A DNA stretch of 64,000 nucleotides from a bacterium (lineage in GTDB: Bacteria; Armatimonadota; Chthonomonadetes; Chthonomonadales; Chthonomonadaceae). Position 1 is the first letter of the stretch. The number at the start of each line of letters is the position of its first letter. Positions 8,981-17,999 of this stretch are shown here, one piece after another. A program made the position numbers and the translations under genes. Location of the stretch: NCBI GenBank assembly GCA_021777995.1, contig JAJYCW010000005.1, positions 1 through 64,000 on the forward strand, in the 5' to 3' direction. The notes below the pieces were generated by a model that made no database searches, was not told the DNA's origin, and saw nothing but the letters and a program-made list of their open reading frames with translations.

Positions 8981-9017
8981 GTGAAATAATTCACACCTGA
9001 AGTGTGAATTATTTCAC
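8981..9017. promoter_or_regulatory. Perfect 16-bp inverted repeat upstream of folC
   Basis: GTGAAATAATTCACAC, five bases (CTGAA), then its exact reverse complement. Each arm also holds a smaller dyad GTGAA-N4-TTCAC, so it reads as two adjacent operator-like half-palindromes. The inner motif resembles Rex or CRP/FNR-type sites. As RNA it would form a stable hairpin without a U-tract. Confidence 0.6.
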
Positions 9018-9065
9018 ATCGAATATGTGGAGATTTTGTGCGCAACGGATGAGGAGTGTTGATAT

Positions 9066-10430
9066 TTGACGTTCGATGAGGCGTTAGCCTATATGAGCAG
9101 CCTGCTGAGGTTTGGGTGGAAACCCGGCCTTAACCGTATTCGGGAGCTGTGCAGGCTAGTGGGGGATCCCCAAAAGAAGTACAGAACCATTCACATCACC
9201 GGAACCAAGGGTAAGGGCTCTACCACTGCCATGGTGGCTGCGATTCTAAGTGCGCATGGCTTCAAAACTGGCAGCTACTTTTCGCCGTACGTTTACGATG
9301 TGTGCGAACGCGCGCAGGTTGATGGCACGCCAATCGACAGGCAAGAACTTGCGGCGCTGGTGACCCTATTGCAAAAGCCTATTGACGCCATCGCACAAAC
9401 TGACCTGGGTCAGGTTACAGAGTTTGAACTGAAAACCGCACTAGGTTTTCTCTTTTTTGCTCGACATCAGGTAGATTGGGCGAGTATCGAGGTAGGGCTG
9501 GGGGGGCGGCTGGATGCTACGAATATAATCGAACCATCCTCCACCGTGATTACGAATATTGGTTTGGATCACACAGAGATTCTTGGTGACACGCACTCAG
9601 CAATTGCCTATGAAAAAGCAGGCATCATCAAAGCAGGCATCCCCACAATAACTGCCGCTAGAAATGAGGAAGCGCTCGAGGTTATTGAGCGGACAGCGGC
9701 ACAACGAGGTTCAACGCTTACCAAAGTAATGGAGGTCGCACATACACCCGTGATTAATCGGGATGGCCATGTGGAATGGGCATCATCTCCCTGTGGGGAC
9801 AGGAACATAAGCCCGGTGTCGGTTGCTACGTCGCACCATGTTTATCGTGACGTACAGATATCACTACAAGGCGCTTACCAGCGAGAAAACGCTGCGTGCG
9901 CAATCGCGGCTGTCGAGCAGGCTCTTCTAGCCCATGGAATCGCGCCAAACCCTGATGCCGTGCGTCACGCATTAGCAACCTGCTACCTGCCTGGAAGAAT
10001 GGAAACATATGCCTTGCCAGGTGGCTCTCAACTAATATTGGATGGCGCACATAACCTGATGGCAGCGCAGGCGCTGATCCCTGCGGTGACAGCTTTGATG
10101 AAGCGGAGTGATTTGCAAAAATTGGTTGTAGTGGCAGGCATGTTGAATGGTCATGACCCGGATGAATTTATGCGCACGATCGCGCCTTTTGCGTCCCGTG
10201 TTTACTGCTGTGCACCGAAATGGAAGCGAGCAAGACCTGCCGATGAGATTGCAATAGCTGCAAGGAAATATTGCGACGATGTCGTGGTCTATGATGATGT
10301 GCGGGATGCCGCGTTGAGCGCGATGAGCAATGCTGGTGCAGGTACGCTGGTTTTGATCACTGGATCGTTTTACACGGTGGGAGAATGCGCGGCAATACGG
10401 CCGAGTAGTTCATTACATGGTTCTGTATAG
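9066..10430 (+). CDS. folC: Bifunctional folylpolyglutamate / dihydrofolate synthase
   Basis: A 454-aa Mur-ligase-type enzyme that adds glutamate to folates (and to dihydropteroate in bifunctional forms) using ATP. The P-loop GTKGKGST lies at about 45-53. ITNIGLDHTEILG and YEKAGIIKAG are conserved central-domain motifs, and LDGAHN marks the C-terminal domain. Length is normal. The start is TTG with GAGGAG nine bases upstream. It is cytoplasmic and stands alone, with the large palindrome at 8981-9017 in its leader. Confidence 0.95.
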   Translation: MTFDEALAYMSSLLRFGWKPGLNRIRELCRLVGDPQKKYRTIHITGTKGKGSTTAMVAAILSAHGFKTGSYFSPYVYDVCERAQVDGTPIDRQELAALVTLLQKPIDAIAQTDLGQVTEFELKTALGFLFFARHQVDWASIEVGLGGRLDATNIIEPSSTVITNIGLDHTEILGDTHSAIAYEKAGIIKAGIPTITAARNEEALEVIERTAAQRGSTLTKVMEVAHTPVINRDGHVEWASSPCGDRNISPVSVATSHHVYRDVQISLQGAYQRENAACAIAAVEQALLAHGIAPNPDAVRHALATCYLPGRMETYALPGGSQLILDGAHNLMAAQALIPAVTALMKRSDLQKLVVVAGMLNGHDPDEFMRTIAPFASRVYCCAPKWKRARPADEIAIAARKYCDDVVVYDDVRDAALSAMSNAGAGTLVLITGSFYTVGECAAIRPSSSLHGSV

Positions 10431-10509
10431 GGCATACTCCAAACTCGTACTATTAGTTTCCGTGCTCGGTTACGTTTGATAGAATCGACAGATAGTTGAG
10501 GAATACTGA

Positions 10510-13500
10510 ATGAGTCGTGCTGCCTGGCAATCGCTTGTCGCTGGGATAATGTTTGCCTCTTCTTTAGGTGCATGCGTGCCTGCAATGTCTATGCCTGTTC
10601 CGCCCTATCCTATCAATCTCGCTCCTGGTGGGGCCGTTGAACAGGGATATCTTGTGAAAGCAGTCGGAAGCAACCTTACGAAAGGTTCCCGCAGTGCGTT
10701 GGCAGGTGGTTATTGGGTCTACGCACTTCCCGTTGTTCCCGGCAGACGATGTTTTCTGCAATTAACCTGTGACACTTCTGGTAACCAGGTGTTGCCTGTG
10801 GTTAAGGCACTTGGATTAAAAAACAGACCGTTGCATGTAGACACTGCCGTAGCGGGTGCCAGTGAGACCGCGGCATGGAAGGCCCCAGCCGCATGGAAAC
10901 TGGGAACCCCACTTCTCGTTACGGTATCCGCACAGGGAGGGGCAGTCACTGTTCTGGGTGCAAACTATTCCGTGCAAGGCGGTTCTGGCGCACTCCCGGC
11001 TGTCTTCCGCACGTTCATTGCAGGCAAAGCGGCAGCGGAAGTTGTTTCAGTCAGCCCTCCTTCTCAGCCGGTTACTATTGCGCCGGGCGCTCTCCTACCC
11101 GATGCCGCTGCTGAACCGGAGTCCGACGCGGTATTGCTATCGAATCCAACGCTAGCCTCGGTTGACTCATGGATGGCGAGAGGTTATACGGTTTGGAGCA
11201 ATTATCTACCACCCTCAGTTCAGCCTGGTTTTATAGATACAGACGCAACCGGAAAGCTTCTACAGAGCGGGGGTACACCGGTTTCGATTCCTGTAGGCGC
11301 CCAACAAACTGCAGAGGTGGCAGCCTTACAGAGCCAACTCGCGGTTTCCGGATCAGGAGTAGTTCTGCCTGCCCTTTCAATGCCTGTTGCGGGCGGTTAC
11401 TCGCTTCCATTTCAGCAGGCATGGCACCAGATGTTTGGTTCACCCTGGCAGGCGCCCTCTTCGTCGCCCCAAGCAGGGTACCACGCCGCACACCTCATGA
11501 GCCGTCTGCTGACACAACGTATTTCCAACCTTGAAGCGGCTTCAGTATCATCTGCGCCAGGTGTAACGAGGGTTGTAGACCTTCTTGATCCAGTCTCTGC
11601 ACTTACAGACGGGCTGGTTGTACCCGCCTGGCACTTAGGTGTTCTTCCATCCACGAACCAGGTGCTATTCCAGTTGGACCCTTCGTTGTGGCAGGCCAAC
11701 GTTCCGATGCAGGGTGGCCTGAGACAGGTACCATTCAGTCGGCTAGTCCTCAGCTATGCTTCTGCCGCCGCAGCCGTCCACAATCTGCCGGTTCGCTGTC
11801 TGTTTCAGTTACCTGCACCCGATACGGCCAGTGGACCGCAGTTTTGGCAGTCTGCCGTAACGGCGGCAATTACTGCCGCTGGTGTCGATGGGTACTACAT
11901 GCCGCCAACAGCGCCGAGCGACTCGCCGGCTCAGCAGATGTCCTCTGGTATATTGCAGTATGTTCTGCAGCAGCTGCCGCCGCGAACACCTGCGAGAAGG
12001 CTGCGTGACGGGCAGGTAGGGGTTGCCTTGAGCGATAGCCTGCAGTGGCACAATCCAGACGGACTAGCGCCTGCGCAGGCAGCGCTATTCGGCGAAACCC
12101 TTCCAATTATGGCTTACGGATACCCTTTGCGGATAATAAGCCTGGAACGCTCCGTGGATCCTTTAACGCTTGCGGGTCTAAAGACTCTGGTAATAAGCTA
12201 CGATAACCAGGTGCCGGAAGGAGCGCCCACGAATATCGCACTGGCAACGTGGGTAAACCAGGGTGGTAGTCTTATTATGCTGGGTGGTGGTACGGCACCA
12301 ACTTCTACGGGATGGTGGAAGTCCGGCACTGTCACAACCGCACTGCAGGATCTTTGGGCTAAGCTCGCAGTACAATTTACCGAATCGCCGCAGCAGTCGA
12401 CCCCGCCATCTCAAGACTCATTAACTTATAACACTACCGCTGCTACTACTACCTACAACGACCTTGTGCAACGAGATATTCTTGTTGGGCTGGGTAAGGC
12501 TGCCGGGAATGGCAGCCTGGCGATCAGGATCGCTGTCAATCCCGCGTTTAGCACAGCCCAGGTTACGGTTAGCAAGTTTACACTGCTTGTAAACGGAAAA
12601 GTGGTGGCGGCATACCTTGCGGGATCATCGCTTGACTCCCGGTTTTTGGTGCTCGACGGCGGTAGCACCGTTTCTCCGCTAGGACGCAGTATTGCAGGAA
12701 AGGAAAGCTTCACCTACCGGTTTGACAATCTTCCACCAGGGAGTGTAGTAAGCTGCCAAATTAGTGAAACAGGGCCCATTGCCGTGACTTACGGTGAGCC
12801 ACCGGCAAACACGTTGAAGTATCTTGTACCTGCCGGTGACGCCATGGGTTTGGCCAAGGACTTTCCGGTTCTGCAAGTAAAAGGAATATACGGCACTGTG
12901 CAGTTCCCTGGTGCTGTTGGTGAAAATGTTATCCCGCTCTATACTGCCCCCGGTGGGGCACCCGTCATTTGGGCAGCGCATGCTGGGCGTGGTATGATAT
13001 TTCAGTGCGGAATACCACCCGCAGCATTTTCTGGTGGTGATCGATGCGGGGCGTTTCTGAGGGCGCTTGTAGCCCTTGCCCTAAAAGACGCCGGTGGCTA
13101 CTTCCGCGAGCAGGGCGCGCTGGTAACTACCCGTGGGCAGCTGATTGCCGTACACACGTACGATAGATCGGTTACGCTTGACGGACGAACCGCGGACTTG
13201 TTTAGTCCAGATCTCCAGATTTCCCAGGACAGGACCATTTCTCCGCATCAAACTGGGCTTTACTGGCAGATGCCTGCTGCAGACGCGTCTCCCAATCTAC
13301 AGCTAGCAGATGGCAGGTTGACGGCCAAAGTGCAAACTACCGCTCTTACCGGGTTTGTCATTAAAGGTCCTCTGGCTGCACCCGGTATCGTGCTTCTTCA
13401 ATCGGGCGGACGGACGATCGCCGGAGTCAGAGCAATTGATTATTACGGTCGCTCCGTGCCTGTGCAGGTTACAAACCAGGGCAATTCGGTGTTGCTGCAG

Positions 13501-13548
13501 TTCCCACTGAATCCGGATGGAGTTGCCGTGCGCGTGGGATGGAAGTAG
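10510..13548 (+). CDS. Large lipoprotein/secreted protein of unknown function (1012 aa)
   Basis: The N-terminal signal ends in a lipobox-like LGAC (Cys22), so a lipoprotein is likely. The middle region (about 380-500) looks like a degenerate TIM-barrel portion, and about 550-610 (TLVISYDNQVPEG, TWVNQGGSLIMLGGG) resembles the class I glutamine-amidotransferase-like fold found in beta-galactosidase trimerisation domains. The tail is beta-rich. I infer a divergent glycoside-hydrolase-like surface protein, but I see no catalytic acid pair that I trust. GAGGAA precedes the ATG. It appears monocistronic. Confidence 0.7.
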   Translation: MSRAAWQSLVAGIMFASSLGACVPAMSMPVPPYPINLAPGGAVEQGYLVKAVGSNLTKGSRSALAGGYWVYALPVVPGRRCFLQLTCDTSGNQVLPVVKALGLKNRPLHVDTAVAGASETAAWKAPAAWKLGTPLLVTVSAQGGAVTVLGANYSVQGGSGALPAVFRTFIAGKAAAEVVSVSPPSQPVTIAPGALLPDAAAEPESDAVLLSNPTLASVDSWMARGYTVWSNYLPPSVQPGFIDTDATGKLLQSGGTPVSIPVGAQQTAEVAALQSQLAVSGSGVVLPALSMPVAGGYSLPFQQAWHQMFGSPWQAPSSSPQAGYHAAHLMSRLLTQRISNLEAASVSSAPGVTRVVDLLDPVSALTDGLVVPAWHLGVLPSTNQVLFQLDPSLWQANVPMQGGLRQVPFSRLVLSYASAAAAVHNLPVRCLFQLPAPDTASGPQFWQSAVTAAITAAGVDGYYMPPTAPSDSPAQQMSSGILQYVLQQLPPRTPARRLRDGQVGVALSDSLQWHNPDGLAPAQAALFGETLPIMAYGYPLRIISLERSVDPLTLAGLKTLVISYDNQVPEGAPTNIALATWVNQGGSLIMLGGGTAPTSTGWWKSGTVTTALQDLWAKLAVQFTESPQQSTPPSQDSLTYNTTAATTTYNDLVQRDILVGLGKAAGNGSLAIRIAVNPAFSTAQVTVSKFTLLVNGKVVAAYLAGSSLDSRFLVLDGGSTVSPLGRSIAGKESFTYRFDNLPPGSVVSCQISETGPIAVTYGEPPANTLKYLVPAGDAMGLAKDFPVLQVKGIYGTVQFPGAVGENVIPLYTAPGGAPVIWAAHAGRGMIFQCGIPPAAFSGGDRCGAFLRALVALALKDAGGYFREQGALVTTRGQLIAVHTYDRSVTLDGRTADLFSPDLQISQDRTISPHQTGLYWQMPAADASPNLQLADGRLTAKVQTTALTGFVIKGPLAAPGIVLLQSGGRTIAGVRAIDYYGRSVPVQVTNQGNSVLLQFPLNPDGVAVRVGWK

Positions 13549-13736
13549 TGCAGAATGAAAGTTTTGTGTTCGTGCAGGAAAACATGCGGCTGATATAAAA
13601 CAAGGTTGCAGTCCACTACACGTCAAGCATTCTACTGGAAGATATGGACGACGTGTAATCGCACGCGAATTGAAAACTTGTGAAATCCTTGCTTGGCAGG
13701 CCACCTGCCGACCCGGAGACCGGAGGACCAACGCTT

Positions 13737-14408
13737 ATGACCACCGTCGCGAACATCTATCGCCAGAAGACCTTTGATCTGCATGACACTGCGGGGCAGG
13801 TAAAGGCACTGCACGAGGACGGCTTTGCTTTGATACCTGGTGTGGTTCCTGCGAATATTGTTGAGGAGGCTCGCGAACATATTGATCGGCTCACTCCAAT
13901 CGGCTTTGATAGGCAGTCGGTAACTGATCACTACAAGTGTGTATTTAATAGAGACTCCTTCTGGCTACAGTTTATCGACTGGCCAGGCATTATAGACACT
14001 TCAGAGGCTGCCATGGGTAGCGAGTGCCATATCATTGGTCAATCCGCATGGCGCAGTCACCCAGGGCATAACGGTTGGGGGCCGCACACCGACCGCATAT
14101 TCTTCGAGTTACCAGAAGATATACTTGCAGACCCTCGGGTTAAGCTGCCCATCTATCTCTGCACAGCGCATTTCTATCTGAATGACATAGACGAGGAACT
14201 ATGTCCAACCTATGTCATTCCAGGCAGTCACCTTTCCGGAACAGGTAACATACCGAATCGCAACGATCCCGAATTTCATGGGAGAAAACTTGAACCTGTG
14301 CTCTGTAAAGCTGGGGACGTTCTCATCTTTAGGTGCGAAGTGTGGCATTCGGGCAGTCTTAACCGTACCACTGATCGCACACGATACCTTTTACAGGTCC
14401 ACTATTAG
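13737..14408 (+). CDS. Phytanoyl-CoA dioxygenase (PhyH) family Fe(II)/2-oxoglutarate oxygenase
   Basis: A 223-aa protein from the ATG at 13737 (GGAGG ten bases upstream); a GTG 57 bases earlier is less likely. His117-x-Asp119 in GPHTDR and the distal His204 in EVWHSG form the 2-His-1-carboxylate iron site. The arginine in TRYLLQ suits 2-oxoglutarate binding. PGSHLSG is also typical of PhyH. These enzymes hydroxylate small molecules; the substrate is unknown. The SDR dehydrogenase 165 bases downstream could act on the product (inference). Confidence 0.9.
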   Translation: MTTVANIYRQKTFDLHDTAGQVKALHEDGFALIPGVVPANIVEEAREHIDRLTPIGFDRQSVTDHYKCVFNRDSFWLQFIDWPGIIDTSEAAMGSECHIIGQSAWRSHPGHNGWGPHTDRIFFELPEDILADPRVKLPIYLCTAHFYLNDIDEELCPTYVIPGSHLSGTGNIPNRNDPEFHGRKLEPVLCKAGDVLIFRCEVWHSGSLNRTTDRTRYLLQVHY

Positions 14409-14573
14409 CACAGATACATTGCTCAGCAGTTCTCTCCTTACATTTCGTGGCAGTTTAACCCGGAGGTACTAGCTGCGTGCAGCCCGCGACAGCTTAGACT
14501 ACTGGGTAACCATTCTCAAGGCGCTTACGATTAAACTATACTCCTCACACGAGGAGCCAGTACGGGAGTATGT

Positions 14574-15332
14574 ATGATTGATTTAACGGGCCAGCATGTA
14601 TTCATTGTTGGTGGAAGCCGAGGCATTGGCGCTGCCTCCGCCCGCATGGCAGCACGTGCTGGAGCAGCAGTAACCATAAACTACCAGCGTAATTCGGAAG
14701 CCGCTCAACAAGTAGCAGCAGAGATAATCAAGAACGGCGGTCGCGCGCACACAATTCAGGCGGACGCGGCATTAGAAGGCGCTCTGGATTCGGCGGTGGT
14801 GGAAGCTGTCGACAAACTGGGCCCACTAACTGGACTTGTCATCTCCGCAGGTGTTTTCGAAGGTCATTACCTGATGGACATGACCGCAGTATTTTGGGAC
14901 AGGGTCATGGCTGTCAACGTGCGCGGCACGTTCCTTGCAGTGCGGGCTGCAGTACCACACATGCGTACAGCGGGTAACGGTGGATCCATTGTGATCTACA
15001 CTTCCACCGCCGGCCAGCGAGGTTCGTCGGAGTTCTCGGCATATGCGACCAGCAAGGGTGCTCAAATAATGTTCATGCGCTCCATGGCGAAGGAGCTTGG
15101 GCCGGATCTTATTAGAGTGAACTGTATAGCACCGGCGTGGACAGACACGGACATGGCAGCACCCAGCCTTGATGCTCTAGGCAGGGACGAGGTCGCCACT
15201 TCGTTTGCGTTAGGACGCATTGGGAAACCAGAGGATGTAGCGGGGGCAACCATATTCCTGCTAAGCGATCTCGCGAGCTTTATTACTGGCAGTACGATTA
15301 CGGTAGATGGTGGTATGGATATGCGAGGTTAG
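14574..15332 (+). CDS. Short-chain dehydrogenase/reductase (SDR), FabG-like
   Basis: A 252-aa classical SDR. The nucleotide-binding motif GGSRGIG is at 13-19, and the Ser144, Tyr157, Lys161 catalytic set is intact. The C-terminus ITGSTITVDGGM is the usual SDR end. GGGAG lies five bases before the ATG. It oxidises or reduces an alcohol/ketone with NAD(P)H. Neighbours give no fatty-acid context, so I would not call it fabG; it may pair with the PhyH enzyme upstream. Confidence 0.9.
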   Translation: MIDLTGQHVFIVGGSRGIGAASARMAARAGAAVTINYQRNSEAAQQVAAEIIKNGGRAHTIQADAALEGALDSAVVEAVDKLGPLTGLVISAGVFEGHYLMDMTAVFWDRVMAVNVRGTFLAVRAAVPHMRTAGNGGSIVIYTSTAGQRGSSEFSAYATSKGAQIMFMRSMAKELGPDLIRVNCIAPAWTDTDMAAPSLDALGRDEVATSFALGRIGKPEDVAGATIFLLSDLASFITGSTITVDGGMDMRG

Positions 15333-15358
15333 CGGCACGTACGCCTCTAGCGGATCAC

Positions 15359-15382
15359 ACACCCGGGGTGCGCCCTGGGTGT
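15359..15382. terminator. Convergent stem-loop between SDR and CNNM/CBS genes
   Basis: ACACCCGGGG and CCCTGGGTGT pair (one mismatch) over a TGCG loop between the two convergent stop codons. There is no U-tract on either strand, so activity is uncertain. Confidence 0.4.
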
Positions 15383-15385
15383 TGA

Positions 15386-16732
15386 TTAGGTTTCCAGGCT
15401 GTCGGTTGTTACGTTGTCTACTGGCTCACGCACCATTTTTACCTTTATAATACGTCGACCATCTGTTGCTTCTACAATGAAGCGCACTCCCTCGCACTCA
15501 GCCTCTTCGCCCTGTTGGGCCTGTCTGCCAAACAGGGCGAAGAGGTATCCTCCAATGGTATCGGCTTCGTCTTCGGCAAGGTGAAGGCCCAAATGATCGT
15601 TGATATCTGAGAGGCTCATCCGGCCGTCTACCAGCGTTGTATTGGGGTCAATCTCCTGTATCATCGGTTCTTCACGATCGTATTCGTCCTGTATTTCTCC
15701 AACAATCTCCTCTAGAAGGTCCTCTATACTTACAAGGCCCGCAGTAATTCCATATTCATCCTGAACAATGGCAAGCTGTTGTCTGCTGTGCCGAAATTCT
15801 GTAAGTAACTCGTCTATCTTTTTGGTCTCAGGTATGAAATACGGCGGTCTCATCACCTTGCGCGGTACCGGTACCAGTGTTGCATTAGGAAGGAGGAGGT
15901 CCTTTGCATGAACAATTCCAACGATGTGATCCAGGTCGCCTTCGTATACTGGTATGCGTGAATGCCCCGACTCGTTTATGAGTCGTATGAGCCTGGAGGT
16001 ATCCGCGGTGACCGGACACGCGGACAGGAATATCCTGGGGGTCATCACTTTGCGGACTACAGTGTCACCAAAGTCGAGAACAGAGTGTATCATCTCCTTC
16101 TCTTCTGGTTCAAGTCCACCCTGTTCCTCGCTGGCATCCACCAGGATCTTGATTTCGTCTTCATTCACTGTTGCAGAACTGAAATCGGCTGTGCCACCAA
16201 ATGGTCGAAGTACCAGGTTGGCAAAGAATGTGAGTACTTTGATAACAGGTGTCATTATTACTTGCAGCGCCCACACCGGCCTTACCGCGAGCAGGGCAAT
16301 GCGCTCGGAGTGATGTACTGCAAAGCTCTTGGGTGCGATCTCCCCGATGACCAGAGAGACTATTGCCACAGGCAATGCAATGATCAGGAGCGCCAGGGGT
16401 CTTGCTGGAAGCGCCGGTGCAATGCGCAGTAGCACGGCAGCTAGCGGTTGTACACCTACTTCCGCAGCCAGTCCCGAGGAGAGCGTTGCTACAATGGTTA
16501 CACCTGTTTGCAGGGTAGCCATTAGCACCGTGGGAGCATGAAGCATCTCGAGTACCAGCTTTGCACTGGTGTTGCCTTCTTCTGACAGCTGTTGTATTCG
16601 GGACCGTCGAACCGTGATGAGGCCGTATTCTGCAAGCGAAAAAAGGGCATTGATGCAGATTAGTACCAGCACTAGCGATATTTGTACCAGATAGTATTGC
16701 GGAGTAGGCCCCGATATGTTATGTCCGTTCAT
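15386..16732 (-). CDS. CNNM/CorC-type membrane protein with CBS pair (hemolysin family)
   Basis: A 448-aa protein: DUF21/CNNM membrane domain (about 10-195, several helices), two CBS domains (about 210-330; PVTADTSRLIRLINESGHSR region, then VQDEYG), and a CorC_HlyC domain (about 345-430; GGYLFALFGRQ). The family exports Mg2+/Co2+ or senses adenylate ligands; the 'hemolysin' label is historical. It overlaps the upstream DgkA-PAP2 gene by 14 bases and is the last gene of the pgpH-ybeY operon, an arrangement common in many bacteria. Confidence 0.92.
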   Translation of the reverse strand: MNGHNISGPTPQYYLVQISLVLVLICINALFSLAEYGLITVRRSRIQQLSEEGNTSAKLVLEMLHAPTVLMATLQTGVTIVATLSSGLAAEVGVQPLAAVLLRIAPALPARPLALLIIALPVAIVSLVIGEIAPKSFAVHHSERIALLAVRPVWALQVIMTPVIKVLTFFANLVLRPFGGTADFSSATVNEDEIKILVDASEEQGGLEPEEKEMIHSVLDFGDTVVRKVMTPRIFLSACPVTADTSRLIRLINESGHSRIPVYEGDLDHIVGIVHAKDLLLPNATLVPVPRKVMRPPYFIPETKKIDELLTEFRHSRQQLAIVQDEYGITAGLVSIEDLLEEIVGEIQDEYDREEPMIQEIDPNTTLVDGRMSLSDINDHLGLHLAEDEADTIGGYLFALFGRQAQQGEEAECEGVRFIVEATDGRRIIKVKMVREPVDNVTTDSLET

Positions 16733-17540
16733 CGCTCACCAGCCTAACACCCCCTGGGTGGACGATTAAACTTGTCTTTTCGGTAGCGTGTTGTGCGTGA
16801 AGCGGCGCGATATCATGTGCTATGACCCTGCGTAAATGCGGCATTGCCCAGTATACGATGGAGGTTAGCAGAACGGCAAGCACTGCACCAAGGGCAACCT
16901 CGCGCAGGGAGTGAATTCCTGCTTGTACCCGGCTTTGCGCCACAAGAACCGCTAGAAGCATTCCTAGTACAGCTACCAGTGTATTATGAGCGATGAACAG
17001 AATGCACGTGGCAAGAAGAAAACCAATGGCACTATGACCGCTTACAATACCGCCCTTCCATGGGGTTCCTGTGTTACTTAATAGCTTAGAAATAATGACA
17101 ATTAGCGTTAACAATACGACCAGGACAACGAGTACATGGGATATATCCGGGGTCATGTTTTGGTGAATGCGGTACTGAATTCGGTCGAGGTTGCTATTGC
17201 CAAAGAATATCAGAACACCATCTACTACAGCGTTCATAGCTGCTAGTAGCACTGCACCTGCAGCGACGTCTTTTACCAATTTTGCACGCGGGTCGTAATT
17301 CTCTGTTACCATATCTACTACTGCCTCAATTGCCGTGTTCACCATTTCTGCCACTATTACAAGCGTGATGGCAAACATCATAACAAGCAGATCGCGATTA
17401 TCCAGGTTGAGAAGGAGACCAGAAAGGAGTACTGCAACGAGCATATAAAAATGAAATCTCATATGCTGCTGCGTTCTAAAGCAGTGAAGTATCCCCTCTT
17501 GGGCGAAGCGGAAACCGGATATTTGGGATTTACGAGCCAT
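16719..17540 (-). CDS. Fusion of DgkA-type (undecaprenol/diacylglycerol) kinase and PAP2 phosphatase
   Basis: A 273-aa integral membrane protein. Residues 1-125 are a DgkA-type kinase with the conserved Glu65, Asn68 and Glu72 in EMVNTAIE and Asp91 in LVKDVAAGA. Residues 130-260 are a PAP2 domain with SGHS (His169) and SR-x5-H (Arg204, His210). In this operon setting the lipid is probably undecaprenol or undecaprenyl phosphate (inference), so kinase and phosphatase for the same carrier may sit in one chain. The first PAP2 motif is weak (KGG without the usual RP). Confidence 0.88.
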   Translation of the reverse strand: MARKSQISGFRFAQEGILHCFRTQQHMRFHFYMLVAVLLSGLLLNLDNRDLLVMMFAITLVIVAEMVNTAIEAVVDMVTENYDPRAKLVKDVAAGAVLLAAMNAVVDGVLIFFGNSNLDRIQYRIHQNMTPDISHVLVVLVVLLTLIVIISKLLSNTGTPWKGGIVSGHSAIGFLLATCILFIAHNTLVAVLGMLLAVLVAQSRVQAGIHSLREVALGAVLAVLLTSIVYWAMPHLRRVIAHDIAPLHAQHATEKTSLIVHPGGVRLVSDERT

Positions 17541-17552
17541 AGGGTTGTGGGG

Positions 17553-17999
17553 TCATCGCAACGCGATGCCAAGTATCTCCTTTTCCTGCCGCTGCATTTC
17601 TAGCGATCCCGCTACTGTTTCGTCTTCGTGGCCCAACAGGTGCAGCACACCATGCACACCCAGCAGCGCAAGCTCATGCTCGAGAGATACCTTATGTACC
17701 CGGGCCTGACGTTCGGCGGTCTCAACGGAAATTACTACATCGCCAAGCAGGTTGCGTGCCGCTCCCTTAATTATGGGTGCATTCGGTCCAAAATCTTGCT
17801 GGCAGAACGAGAGAACGTCAGTCGGTTTGTCGTAACTGCGGTAGTGCAAATTCATCTCGTGTATCTGTTGATCGGTTGTTAGAAGTATGCTAACTACGCC
17901 TCTGGGCCTTCCTACCTGTTTCAGCAGCCTGCTTACTGCCTGTTTCAAGAGTTTTGTTGGAGCCGGGTGAGTCTGTTGATTGCAAATCGTAATTGCCAT
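17553..17999 (-). CDS. ybeY: Endoribonuclease YbeY, 16S rRNA maturation
   Basis: A 148-aa protein of the UPF0054/YbeY family, a zinc-dependent RNase needed for 16S rRNA 3' processing and ribosome quality control. MAITICNQQ at the N-terminus and KPTDVLSFC are typical. The metal site reads HGVLHLLGHED: His116 and His120 are present, but the usual third histidine (position 126) is Asp, with a His at 124. The start lies 110 bases inside the upstream pgpH gene in another frame, and no strong ribosome-binding site is seen, so translational coupling is likely. Confidence 0.93.
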   Translation of the reverse strand: MAITICNQQTHPAPTKLLKQAVSRLLKQVGRPRGVVSILLTTDQQIHEMNLHYRSYDKPTDVLSFCQQDFGPNAPIIKGAARNLLGDVVISVETAERQARVHKVSLEHELALLGVHGVLHLLGHEDETVAGSLEMQRQEKEILGIALR

